A stretch of 64,000 nt of DNA from VXPQ01 sp965232485 (GTDB lineage Bacteria; Bacteroidota; Rhodothermia; Rhodothermales; VXPQ01). The translations under genes were made by a program, and so were the position numbers. Shown one piece after another: positions 52,001 through 59,060 of the stretch (the first letter of the stretch is position 1; each line of letters starts with the position of its first letter). The stretch covers positions 1,116,001 through 1,180,000 of the forward strand of contig OZ246975.1 in NCBI GenBank assembly GCA_965232485.1. Direction: 5' to 3'. Below the pieces are notes generated by a model, which made no database searches, was not told the origin of the DNA, and was given only the letters and a program-made list of their open reading frames with translations.

Positions 52001-53264
52001 GGTAGTAATCAACGCCGAAGTTGGGATGGCTGGGATCGCGGTCGCCCTCGCTCAACTTCCCGCTCTGCTCTCGGCCAACATAGTAGTGTTGGCCACACTC
52101 CCGGCACAGTGCGATTTCCAGCGGTTCGCCTATGGCTCCATTCCTGTGTTCACTCTTGCGATTGAGAACAACGGTATCCACGCCGTCTCTATGGACAAGG
52201 AAGACACCTTCGAGCGCGCGCAGAAAGGCGTGGTAGCGTCTAGGAGCGCCGCCATCTGCCGGTCGGGATTCTCCAAAAACGATACCGGACAAAGAAAAAC
52301 GCTCGCCGAAGAGTTCCTGTGCGAATTGGGCAACCACTCGCTTGTCATCCTCGCCTTTCCCGGAGGATATGGTCGCACTGGTCGCTATGCACCGGAACGA
52401 ACCTTGCCGCCCCCCATCGCGCAGCCGTTGCTTGAGGCGCCGGATTAACATCCCCATTTCCATGCCTTTGGCCCCACGATACTGATGCGCCTCATCCAGT
52501 ACAATGAACTGCCAGTGTACACCTCGCCCACCGTCGAACAAAGGACTGTCGTCGGGTCGAATAAGCAGGTATTCCAGCATCGAGTAATTGGTGAGCAGTA
52601 TATGGGGCGGCGTACGCCGCATTTCATCGCGAAATACAAGTTCGCCAGGCAAACGATCCTCGGCGCGTGCGGCAGCGTTGCGCCAATTGTCCCCAGCGTT
52701 TTCGGGTGTCTGCCCAATGTATTGCCCGAATGTCGGCTTGAACTCGGATGCTGCATCGTGCAAGTTTCTGCAGATTGCGCCAAGTCGCTCGCGCTGGTCG
52801 TTCGCAAGTGCGTTCATGGGATACAGGATCATGGCGCGCACACCCGGTTCTTCCAACTCTCCTGCAAGATACTGGCGATACAACTCGAATAGGATTGGAT
52901 ATAAAAAGCTCTCGGTCTTGCCGCTGGCGGTACCGGTGGCAACAACAACGTTCCGGTGATCGACATGCGTGGAGTGGATGGCGTCTTTCTGATGCGTATA
53001 CAACGGGTAATCGATCAACGCGGGAAGAAGAGCTGTACTGCTATCTGGAAAACATTCGGCTGCCAATGCTCGCGCGCTGATACCAGTAGTGAATCCACGA
53101 TGCGGTTCGGGATACGGGCCCTTCAATAGGCTCCCCTCTTCGCTCAGAGCCTTCTCGAATGAAGCCCGCAGTTGACGATCCGAGAAAAAGAACGATGTTT
53201 TCAGATAGTTCTCGTACCGTTGGCGGATCTTTTCCGGCCACTCCTGTACATCGAAGTCAGACAT
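49047..53264 (-). CDS. DEAH-box helicase with C-terminal DUF1998/MrfA-like Zn domain
   Basis: This is a 1405-residue SF2 helicase. Motifs: Q-like LYTHQKDAI (88-96), Walker A ATGTASGKTES (109-119), YPMNALANDQ (148-157), TNYSMLEYLL (225-234), DEAH (257-260), SATIS (296-300), then motif VI QRAGRAGRRG. Cysteine pairs CRECG, CRRCG, CETCG, CNIC/CPRNGC and CRSCG are spread along the protein, and the end has CGCDSSCYGCLRSYRNQ, the zinc cluster of DUF1998/MZB. Related helicases occur in DISARM, Dpd and Druantia systems and in MrfA repair. The ATG at 53264 (MSDFDVQEWP) overlaps the upstream gene by 8 nt. Codon use is more mixed and less GC-rich than in neighbours. Confidence 0.88.
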   Translation of the reverse strand: MSDFDVQEWPEKIRQRYENYLKTSFFFSDRQLRASFEKALSEEGSLLKGPYPEPHRGFTTGISARALAAECFPDSSTALLPALIDYPLYTHQKDAIHSTHVDHRNVVVATGTASGKTESFLYPILFELYRQYLAGELEEPGVRAMILYPMNALANDQRERLGAICRNLHDAASEFKPTFGQYIGQTPENAGDNWRNAAARAEDRLPGELVFRDEMRRTPPHILLTNYSMLEYLLIRPDDSPLFDGGRGVHWQFIVLDEAHQYRGAKGMEMGMLIRRLKQRLRDGGRQGSFRCIATSATISSGKGEDDKRVVAQFAQELFGERFSLSGIVFGESRPADGGAPRRYHAFLRALEGVFLVHRDGVDTVVLNRKSEHRNGAIGEPLEIALCRECGQHYYVGREQSGKLSEGDRDPSHPNFGVDYYLPTDSGEEFLCRRCGALSKSAPGCDCAAPIRVRKCESHDSHPDQLKRCETCGYRRGGIGDPVQEIVHGSDGPNTVIVTALHELLPDERRKVLAFADSRQEAAFFAWYAEDSYEKLRDRNLILRAIRSGHVAEEGLSIDDLRNRLLTQWDKAGLFSEADTKEQKTRRVLTSILREAMTDEKRLSLNGVGLIKWFVALPRELRLPDTMRCSPWNFTEDEALSLVRYLLDEMRPRRAVTLPAGAGTPAWSDISPWPPQAFGIAPPSKRHYVLRWGGPKSAIVKHFLYRLLTDSSLSEDEKQAVSTDLMKDVWRALRDHTPESVLSPARGNGTFCLDSRWLRIKPIRLDELWECNICATLSSYNVRGVCPRNGCPGTLSPVHRERLDGNHYRILYESPGLPPALSAEEHTAQIDTEEARQRQDKFKNGAINLLSSSTTFEVGVDLGDLESVFLRNVPPESFNYAQRAGRAGRRGTPGLVLTYCRRNPHDLYHYEDPVGRVINGEIHPPRLHMTNEKIVLRHMVAVALSAFFKEDRIRFQNVENFIGDWQLPQAAADLCNFCETNPELYDSLCRIVPEDMHGRVGLEDDKWIQNVAGADSRLALVEVEVCADFTEMEALRREYFEQGKDSLIGRVRRRMKTIADEKTLNFLSRKAVIPKYGFPVDVVELDVRSSDTRPTGVALQRDLSQAIAEYAPGGKVVANKLEWESCGVKAVTGKAWPVRHYRYDDARNFTQWNEGDGTGRPGARKYLVPEFGFVTPLFKRPSEPQGRARRLYTTRPFFRGFDAQPETKTTLGVQVTKAVPGVLVILCEGRNREGFYICRSCGAHMAGPQAKHKSPSNSECKGTLEWFSLGHELATDVVRLQFPRLRGQWGAYSVAYAVLLGAADTLEVPDTDLNVTITGGDRPGESAVVLYDNVPGGAGLVAQLERESVFKEVLRNARERVQGACGCDSSCYGCLRSYRNQFAHPHLNRKTALEFMNAHLNLPAQ

Positions 53265-55695
53265 AAAGCATTTTCCTGATTTTCTCCACATTGGTCAGAT
53301 GTAAACTCCGCCGGCGCCTGTCAATGGGGATGAATCGTTCCGCAGCTTCCTTCACGGTCACGCCGACATCCTGCAGTTCACCTAAACTGAACCCCTTGCC
53401 GCGTCTCCATCCGCCTCGAGAAGACATGACGCGTGCGACCGGCCGTCTTCCGGGCACGGACAACCGCTCAACCGTGACCTTAACGGTGCTGCTGATACCG
53501 TCGGTGCCGGAAACCGCCAACGTGAGGGTGTATCTGGTTGTTTTCGAAGGGCAGACTGTGAAGGTACCAGCGGCGTCGACCACACCTACACTTGGATCAA
53601 TGGACACACGGGCATCACTCGTGTTCCGCGTCGTCCACTCCAAGAGCACTTCCTTGCCGGCGACAATCGTCACGGGCTCCGCGGTGAATGAGAGGATCTC
53701 GGGCATCGGGTCCGCGGAAATCACAATGAGCGGCACGACCTCCTCGGCCCACCGCACATTGAAGTGAGCGTCCTCATTCAGTCTCCGGTCGATCTGCGCG
53801 TGGTCGACAAAGTGAGCCAAGGGAATCGCGATGCGATTGTCCTCGATCAATCGGCTATATTGCTGGTCCAGTTGATCGTCGAATCCTGCGCGAACCGATG
53901 AATGCCGTCTTGACAAGACCGACAGCGTTACGTCGGCGTAGGCGTGGTTCCTGAATTTCGTGCGGGTCATGACGAGCGGGTTGTCGCGCCATGCGGCAGA
54001 GTCGGAGCGATCATCCTCCAGGCACCACCAGATTCGAGGAAGGTCGAGGGCGATTTTCACGTCGTGCGCATCGGATCCGAGGCTGCACGTTACACAATCC
54101 GCGTCCGGGAGCGGCGGGACCTCGACCACGCCCGACGGCGCTATTTCTTGTTGTGCTTGGGGCGGCAACACTGGCGTAAGCGTCGAGCCGTCGGCTCCAA
54201 CAAGGCATATCTCTGTGCACGGGTATCCTGTTTCCCCGGGCACAAGCACCGTGCCTTGTGCATATTCAATCCCGTTGACGTTGATCCGTCTCAAATCGCG
54301 AACATACCGGAAAGCCACACTGTCGAGCATGCGCCCGTCCGAATCGTAAACCCGGAGAAAAAAACGGCCTTCCCTGCCACCCAGAACTTCCGAAAGCGAT
54401 TGCAGGTCAGGCTGGAAGTTTTGTGCCCAGCCTTGTTCGGTCTCCTCGCCGACCCGTGCACACTCAGTCTCCGGTGAGGATTCCAGGATTGGCGGGTCGC
54501 CGACGAACAGGTCGCCCTCATCCGAGTCATCGAACACGCGGTGTCCAGTCAACTCAATGCCGGTGGCGACCGCTGAGCCGGGCCATTCGAGGAAGCCGTC
54601 CTCATTCCCTACAGATGCGTTTGCGCCCCGGTAGAAATAGTGCGCCAGGAACGCAGTGTCGGCACAACTGCCCGGTTCGACCGGCGCATGACCTGTCCTT
54701 TTCCACAAGTCTGGCGCTATGACGATGAAGTGTCCGCTCGTGATCCTATCGATCTTTCGTCCCTCGCCCGACCAGTTCTTTCTCAGCTTGAAGATGAGAG
54801 GATTGCCGTCGAACAGCGGAACGTCGTGTGGTTGCTCATCCTGACATGAAACGATCAGTCGGCCGGTGAACGAGGGGATGTGGCATCGCTGCACACTATG
54901 TTCTATAAACGCGTCGCCGAGCTGTACAGCGGAGAGTTTGCAATCCTCATCAGCGGTCAGGATGATCTCCCAAGCCATGGAAGCGGGATTCCTCCGACAG
55001 ATCAATTCCGGCCGGGAGATATTCGGCCTTCGTGAACCTGATTCACGCCTTGAGTTAACCGACTTGGATCGCCGCCCCATTATGTTGCGCGGGGCCTTTC
55101 GCTTGGCTTTATCTTTCTTCTTTGATTTGGCAACCTCACCGGAAGGTCGTTCCAAGGCGCCTTGTGTTCCTCCAGAAACAGAAGCCAAGGTGTCCGAATC
55201 TAACGGCAATTTCGCACGAATATCGGAATTATCATCCGGCAGCAAGGAAGGGATTTCCTCCGATCCACCGATGTTCGAAACAAGCGGTTCAGGTTCGCTG
55301 CGGATCTGATCATGTCCGCTATCGGCAGGAACCACGCCAACCTGATCAGATTCGCTACCCTCAGGCAGTTGTGCTATCGGCGCATTATGCGGGACAATTT
55401 TCTGATCTTCGGGCGTTTCCAGTGCCTCACCATAAACATTTAATTCGTGATAATGGCTGAGAGATTTTTTGTTTTTCTGCACGTCTGGAGGCGGTTCAAT
55501 ACCCTTGACATACATATTTTCGTCTTCCAGGTTCTGCGTCTGTGCGACGGACTGCTTATGACGCTCATGAGATAGAATCGCAGAAGATTCTCCTCGTGAA
55601 GATATAGAAAGATCAGATATGTTATTTTTTCGTTCTGTCTTATATATCAAACGGCGAAACCAGACACAAACAATTTTTAGTATTTTTGTAAACAT
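53257..55695 (-). CDS. 812-residue partner of the helicase: unknown core, Ig-like domain and eL13-like tail
   Basis: No known family for the main part. Residues 1-235 are low-complexity, charged and probably disordered, with a basic block KSKKKDKAKRKAPRN near 191-204. Residues about 240-640 form a mixed alpha/beta core (GHFIVIAPDLWKRTG, FLRVYDSDGRMLDSVAFRYV, WRDNPLVMTRTKFRNHAYADV). Residues about 664-743 look like an Ig/PKD-type domain (ILSFTAEPVTIVAGKEVLLEW). The tail, about 757-810, reads SSRGGWRRGKGFSLGELQ, then ITVKEA-like VGVTVKEAAERFIPIDRRRRS and LTNVEKIRKML, strongly resembling ribosomal protein eL13. The helicase start lies inside its last codons. The first 60 codons are AT-rich, so the start is uncertain. 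Confidence 0.75.
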   Translation of the reverse strand: MFTKILKIVCVWFRRLIYKTERKNNISDLSISSRGESSAILSHERHKQSVAQTQNLEDENMYVKGIEPPPDVQKNKKSLSHYHELNVYGEALETPEDQKIVPHNAPIAQLPEGSESDQVGVVPADSGHDQIRSEPEPLVSNIGGSEEIPSLLPDDNSDIRAKLPLDSDTLASVSGGTQGALERPSGEVAKSKKKDKAKRKAPRNIMGRRSKSVNSRRESGSRRPNISRPELICRRNPASMAWEIILTADEDCKLSAVQLGDAFIEHSVQRCHIPSFTGRLIVSCQDEQPHDVPLFDGNPLIFKLRKNWSGEGRKIDRITSGHFIVIAPDLWKRTGHAPVEPGSCADTAFLAHYFYRGANASVGNEDGFLEWPGSAVATGIELTGHRVFDDSDEGDLFVGDPPILESSPETECARVGEETEQGWAQNFQPDLQSLSEVLGGREGRFFLRVYDSDGRMLDSVAFRYVRDLRRINVNGIEYAQGTVLVPGETGYPCTEICLVGADGSTLTPVLPPQAQQEIAPSGVVEVPPLPDADCVTCSLGSDAHDVKIALDLPRIWWCLEDDRSDSAAWRDNPLVMTRTKFRNHAYADVTLSVLSRRHSSVRAGFDDQLDQQYSRLIEDNRIAIPLAHFVDHAQIDRRLNEDAHFNVRWAEEVVPLIVISADPMPEILSFTAEPVTIVAGKEVLLEWTTRNTSDARVSIDPSVGVVDAAGTFTVCPSKTTRYTLTLAVSGTDGISSTVKVTVERLSVPGRRPVARVMSSRGGWRRGKGFSLGELQDVGVTVKEAAERFIPIDRRRRSLHLTNVEKIRKMLYV

Positions 55696-55732
55696 TGCGG
55701 TATATACAATCGCATTTATTACAATCTTCCTC

Positions 55733-55773
55733 CCCTACTCCACCTCGCACCCCTCTGTCCGGCGCGTATCGGT
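55733..55773. repeat. 41-bp direct repeat, right copy at the 3' end of the NTF2-like gene
   Basis: Same 41 bases as 48904-48944. The first few bases overlap the TAG stop and the rest encodes the last dozen codons of the gene at 55735-56211. A shorter third match, CCCTACTCCACC, is at 57008-57019 in the deleted copy of the same gene. Confidence 0.8.
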
Positions 55774-56211
55774 GATCTGCGTAATTTTCCAGGACGAACC
55801 GTCGTGGTGGAAATGAAAGGCGTTCACGCCGCAATGGCTGAACGTATCGCCAAGAAAAAAGGCGTAATTCATCCATGCCTGGGCAAGGTGGCCATCTACC
55901 GCAATGTCCACGTCCCATATCTTCTCGTCCCACACCTCGAGGCGGGGCGCTCCCACGGCCTGCACGAAACCGTCCACGCTGCCTATTTGCAGAACATTCC
56001 GCCCGTCGCGCACGAATGCGGACTGCAAGCGCGCCTCCGCGTGAAACGCCGCTCGAACCATCGTGCTGTCTCCTGCCCGCATGCCGTCGAACATCTGATC
56101 GATGACGGCCCGAACTCCTTCGGGGGACAGATCGGCGGAAGACTGCGCCGCCGACGGAGCAGCCAGCGACAGCAAACCCAAGGTCCATATGGCGGATGCG
56201 ATAAGGCGCAT
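55735..56211 (-). CDS. Secreted NTF2-like (SnoaL/DUF4440-type) protein
   Basis: This is a 158-residue protein with a signal peptide (MRLIASAIWTLGLLSLAAPSAAQ). The mature part has the NTF2-like cone-fold pattern: GVRAVIDQMFDGMRAGDSTMVRAAFHAEARL, then WDVDIAVDGHLAQAWMNYAFFLGDTFSHCGVNAFHFHHDGSSWKITQITDT. Family proteins bind small molecules or act as cyclases or stress factors. The ATG at 56211 starts the signal peptide; the longer frame runs into the broken NYN gene. Its 3' end supplies the right 41-bp repeat, so it may be the target gene of an integration event. A nearly completely deleted copy lies at 57008-57111. Confidence 0.75.
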   Translation of the reverse strand: MRLIASAIWTLGLLSLAAPSAAQSSADLSPEGVRAVIDQMFDGMRAGDSTMVRAAFHAEARLQSAFVRDGRNVLQIGSVDGFVQAVGAPRLEVWDEKIWDVDIAVDGHLAQAWMNYAFFLGDTFSHCGVNAFHFHHDGSSWKITQITDTRRTEGCEVE

Positions 56212-56271
56212 GGGAAGAAGATAGCACAGGACCGAACAGGGCGCAACCCTTGCCCGAAGAAATCGCCCGCC
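56189..56271. repeat. 83-bp duplication, copy 1 (start region of the NTF2-like gene)
   Basis: Matches 57029-57111 with two mismatches. It covers the first seven codons and about 60 bases upstream of the NTF2-like gene, and its upstream end coincides with the point where the NYN homology breaks off. Confidence 0.85.
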
Positions 56272-56272
56272 G

Positions 56273-56706
56273 CTATCGCCAGAAATAATGATCGCGGCGT
56301 CGAATGCATCATCTTGAGCATCGCCGAGCAACTCGACTGCAATATTGACATCCGTCATTTTTTCTTAAGGCGTAGTCCACTCGGCTCCGCACGTTCGGCA
56401 ATGTCTCTTTTTCGCGAGGTAGTGGCCGTAGTGCATTCGCAGCTTCTTGCGCGTCTCCAGTGCTTCCAGGTATATCGTCTGTCGTTTCGCCTTGTCCAGA
56501 CTGCCGGGGCGCACAGAGATGCGCGCGGTGAAATACCGGACGAGCGCCAATGCCTGGTTCGAGCGAAGCAGGTTTTCGGCCAAGCGCTGTACGTCAAGCC
56601 AATAGTACCGCGGCCAACCCCTGGATTTGAGTCCATAGTAGAGGTTGAAGCCGTCAACATACACGATCACTCGTTGCCCTTGCGGTCCCGTTTTCGCCAT
56701 TGACAA
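56273..56706 (-). pseudogene. Broken NYN-domain (LabA/DUF88-like) ribonuclease gene
   Basis: The first 113 codons (56365-56706) give the front half of an NYN/PIN-like domain: RVIVYVDGFNLYYGLKSRGWPRYYWLD, VRYFTARISVRP, CRTCGAEWTTP. A TAA at 56365-56367 then interrupts the frame. The same frame continues EKMTDVNIAVELLGDAQDDAFDAAIIISGDS, the next expected NYN block. After GDS the sequence switches to the 83-bp duplicated DNA, so the last third is lost. The TAA sits where relatives have Glu (EEKMTDVN), one base from GAA. Intact homologues degrade RNA; this one is probably dead. Confidence 0.8.
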
Positions 56707-56865
56707 GTATCCGGCAATGCGTTATATTAAGCTAATTACCCTGCCGGAGATAGCATCTTCGGCCCGACGCCCCGCAAGGGGCGTTTCTTTTTCGCCCCGC
56801 GCCGTTCCGGTCTTGCTGCGGGGCAAAGTTTGCTGCCCTTCGCCGTCGCCACGTTCACAAATAAG

Positions 56866-56912
56866 GCAGCGCATAACTCAGTGTCGCCAAGTACGATTTG
56901 CCCGTACTGCCC
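56866..56912 (-). pseudogene. P-loop fragment copied from the AAA/ABC ATPase gene
   Basis: 47 bases match 48466-48512 with four mismatches. Read on the minus strand they encode GKSYLATLSYAL, against GKSYLATLIYAL in the intact ATPase, and hit a stop shortly afterwards. No other part of the ATPase is recognisable here, so it is a relic of a related second ATPase gene. Confidence 0.75.
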
Positions 56913-56939
56913 CGCCAGAAATCCTCCGCGCACAACAAA

Positions 56940-56984
56940 CTTTAATTATTAAGGGGCCGGGTTCGGGCACCTTATTTTTTAAAC
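56940..56984. repeat. Paired AT-rich palindromic element, locus 4
   Basis: CTTTAATTATTAAGG (56940-56954) and the degenerate CCTTATTTTTTAAAC (56970-56984) start 30 bp apart. Spacer is GC-rich here (GGCCGGGTTCGGGCA). It lies near the right border of the accessory island. Confidence 0.55.
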
Positions 56985-57007
56985 CAGCGCTCCATGAGCG
57001 GCGCTGT

Positions 57008-57111
57008 CCCTACTCCACCCACGCCCCAATGGCGGATGCGATAAAGCGCATGGGGAGAAGATAGCACAGGACCGAACAGGGCGCAACCCTTGCCCGAAGA
57101 AATCGCCCGCC
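57008..57111 (-). pseudogene. Internally deleted copy of the NTF2-like gene
   Basis: From ATG 57051 the frame reads MRFIASAIGAWVE and stops at 57010. The first eight codons correspond to MRLIASAI of the intact gene and the last three to its VE-stop end, with about 145 codons removed between. The 60 bases upstream are also shared with the intact gene (83-bp duplication), and the 3' edge keeps CCCTACTCCACC from the 41-bp repeat. Confidence 0.7.
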
Positions 57112-57206
57112 TCGCCGGACGCACGGAAGCAGCAAAGAAGCGCGGGGATATGGCGCGCTTCCTCGTGGAGTTCGAAGAACGGATCACGGCCTGGCGGCAG
57201 CCGTAA
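57090..57206 (+). pseudogene. Possible C-terminal gene remnant on the plus strand
   Basis: A 38-codon frame beginning at TTG (LPEEIARLAGRTEAAKKRG) and ending MARFLVEFEERITAWRQP has the composition of a real helical C-terminus, but no start signal or upstream coding. Its first part lies in the duplicated 83-bp segment. Family not recognised. Confidence 0.3.
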
Positions 57207-57286
57207 ACCGCCATCCGGCGGCAGCCGCGCGCAGCCTCCGAAAATTCTTCCGGGGGTATATTGCGCGGCGGAAGTAAGCCCCGTAC

Positions 57287-57334
57287 GCGCCGCGCCGGAA
57301 AACCGCATCTTATCCCCTTCCCGCTCCCTGCAAC
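57287..57334. repeat. 48-bp repeat of the bshC 3' end
   Basis: Matches 57362-57409, the last codons and stop of bshC plus 23 bases, with two mismatches, at a period of 75 bp. Shared core GCGCCGCGCCGGAAAACC and GCTCCCTGCAAC. Confidence 0.8.
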
Positions 57335-57384
57335 TTTCCGGGCGCCAGCCCATAGACGCGGGCGCCGCGCCGGAAAACCGCATC

Positions 57385-59013
57385 TTACCCCCTGCCCGCT
57401 CCCTGCAACCGCACCACCTGATGTTCCGCCGTATCCATATCGAGCGTTTCGCGGAGCATGTCCAGGAAACCCATGCCGTATTTGTTGAGGAAATGCAGCA
57501 CGGACAGCTCCCGCTCCTGCAACGCCCCGTTCGGGTACAGATTCCCTTGCGCCTTTTCGAGACGAGCGCGCGCGATTTCCTGCTTTTTCTTTTCGGCGCG
57601 AACCGCTTTCGCCCGCAACCGGGCCAATTCGTCCGTCATCGCCTTTTGGGCCGCATCGGTCGCTTTTTCCAGCGTACCGTCCACTTCGCGCAGCGCCCCG
57701 CGCACCGGGCCCAACGCCTCGCCAAGACGCCGGATCGCCTCGTTGATCGCTTCGTCGATCGTTCCCGGCATGGCGTCCGCCACGACGCGATGAAAAAGGC
57801 GATCCGCATCCTCCGCAAAGCCCCCCACCGTCAGCCCGTACGCATCCAGGACCTTCGCCACATGCGGCTCCAGAAAAGTAGCGCCCGCCCGCGGATAAAC
57901 AAGCGGCATGGGCAACCCCGCCCACTCGTACAGGGGACGGCACTGCGCAAAATAGGCGATTTCGCCCGGGCCGCCCACATACATCGCCGTGGGTAGCAAC
58001 AGGTCCTGCGTCAGGGGACGAAGCAGTACGTTCGGGCTGAACGATTCCGGAGATTGGCGCAAGCGCTCCAGGGCTTCCTCCCGCGTCATGCGCCGGCCCG
58101 TACCGCGCGCCACGAACGCCCCGCCGTCAAGATCGAGCGGAATCCGCCGTCCCTCTTCCAGCAAAAAAAGATTGGCCGGACGTACGAACGCTTGCTCGTG
58201 GTATGCGCGTCCCAATGCTCCGGAAACCCCGCGCACGAGGGTGGCCGCCGTGTCCGCCTCCTTGATTTCCTGCGCAAAAAGCGGCGCCGTCAGTCGTTTG
58301 AGGAGCGCATCGTCGGGATCGACAATCACGAGTTCGGGAAAAAGGACCCGGAGCATACGAGCGAACCCCTCGGAAAGCGTTGCGCCCGGACGGTACGCTT
58401 CCCGAACCATGCGCAGCACATCCCCCTTGAAATCCGTATCGGGAAGAAGCTGCTCCAGACGGTCCGTAACGTCATCGCCGGGACGCATGCGCCCGGTCGG
58501 GCCGGAAGCAACGGCCTCGTCTGCCTCCAGACGCATCTCGACAGGCCGATTCCCGCGCAGTACGACCACCCTTGAGACCTCGTCCACATCGTGGTCTTCG
58601 CCGCCCAGCCAGAATACCGGAACCACGCGACGGCCCGTTTCTTCGGCAAGCCGCTCGGCCAGGCAAATGGCGGAACACGCCTTCAGGATGGCGTACATCG
58701 GCCCGGTAAACAGGCCCACCTGCTGCCCAGTCACCACGGCGGCGGTATCCCGCGCGCGCAATGCCTCGACGCCGTCTCGCGCCGCCTCGCTATCGCCCCA
58801 GGCCGCATGCTGCGCAAGCAGCGCATCTGCAAGCGCATGCCGGTCCCGATCCAGGGCTACGGCCCGGTCCGCCGCGCGCGCCCGTTCCACCGCCTTGCGC
58901 CAATCGCCTGCAAAGTAGTCCGAAAGCGCCTCGTAGCGCGTACAATAATCCCGAAAAAGCGCCGAAAAGCCGTGCAAGTCGGTAAACGAAATACGCTCTG
59001 CGGACGCCTGCAT
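57385..59013 (-). CDS. bshC: Bacillithiol biosynthesis cysteine-adding enzyme BshC
   Basis: This is a 542-residue protein. AAVVTGQQVGLFTGPMYAILKACSAICLAERL and VVPVFWLGGEDHDVDEVSRVVVL are the hallmark nucleotide-binding-like blocks of BshC. LLLPTAMYVGGPGEIAYFAQCRPLYEWAGLPMPLVYPRAGATFLE follows, then a long coiled coil (about 430-500) and the C-terminal PNGALQERELSVLHFLNKYGMGF. It adds cysteine to glucosaminyl-malate, the last step of bacillithiol synthesis. Length is normal for the family. It is unlinked from bshB1 (14 kb away). Confidence 0.95.
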   Translation of the reverse strand: MQASAERISFTDLHGFSALFRDYCTRYEALSDYFAGDWRKAVERARAADRAVALDRDRHALADALLAQHAAWGDSEAARDGVEALRARDTAAVVTGQQVGLFTGPMYAILKACSAICLAERLAEETGRRVVPVFWLGGEDHDVDEVSRVVVLRGNRPVEMRLEADEAVASGPTGRMRPGDDVTDRLEQLLPDTDFKGDVLRMVREAYRPGATLSEGFARMLRVLFPELVIVDPDDALLKRLTAPLFAQEIKEADTAATLVRGVSGALGRAYHEQAFVRPANLFLLEEGRRIPLDLDGGAFVARGTGRRMTREEALERLRQSPESFSPNVLLRPLTQDLLLPTAMYVGGPGEIAYFAQCRPLYEWAGLPMPLVYPRAGATFLEPHVAKVLDAYGLTVGGFAEDADRLFHRVVADAMPGTIDEAINEAIRRLGEALGPVRGALREVDGTLEKATDAAQKAMTDELARLRAKAVRAEKKKQEIARARLEKAQGNLYPNGALQERELSVLHFLNKYGMGFLDMLRETLDMDTAEHQVVRLQGAGRG

Positions 59014-59060
59014 ATCAATGGGCGAAAGATGGGAACGACATGGCGCTATGCGGCGCCGCG

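Larger units (their letters stand above)
56707..57384. other. Decayed intergenic region: gene fragments, duplications, palindrome pair
   Basis: These 678 bases hold no intact gene. Contents: the ATPase P-loop relic (56866-56912), the palindrome pair (56940-56984), an internally deleted copy of the NTF2-like gene (57008-57111), a short plus-strand remnant (57090-57206) and the 48-bp repeat of the bshC 3' end (57287-57334). Confidence 0.7.

Noticed and set aside
49047..53264. DISARM or Dpd system call for the helicase
   Set aside because: No drmB, drmC, drmM or dpd partner genes are nearby; only the general helicase/DUF1998 architecture is shared.
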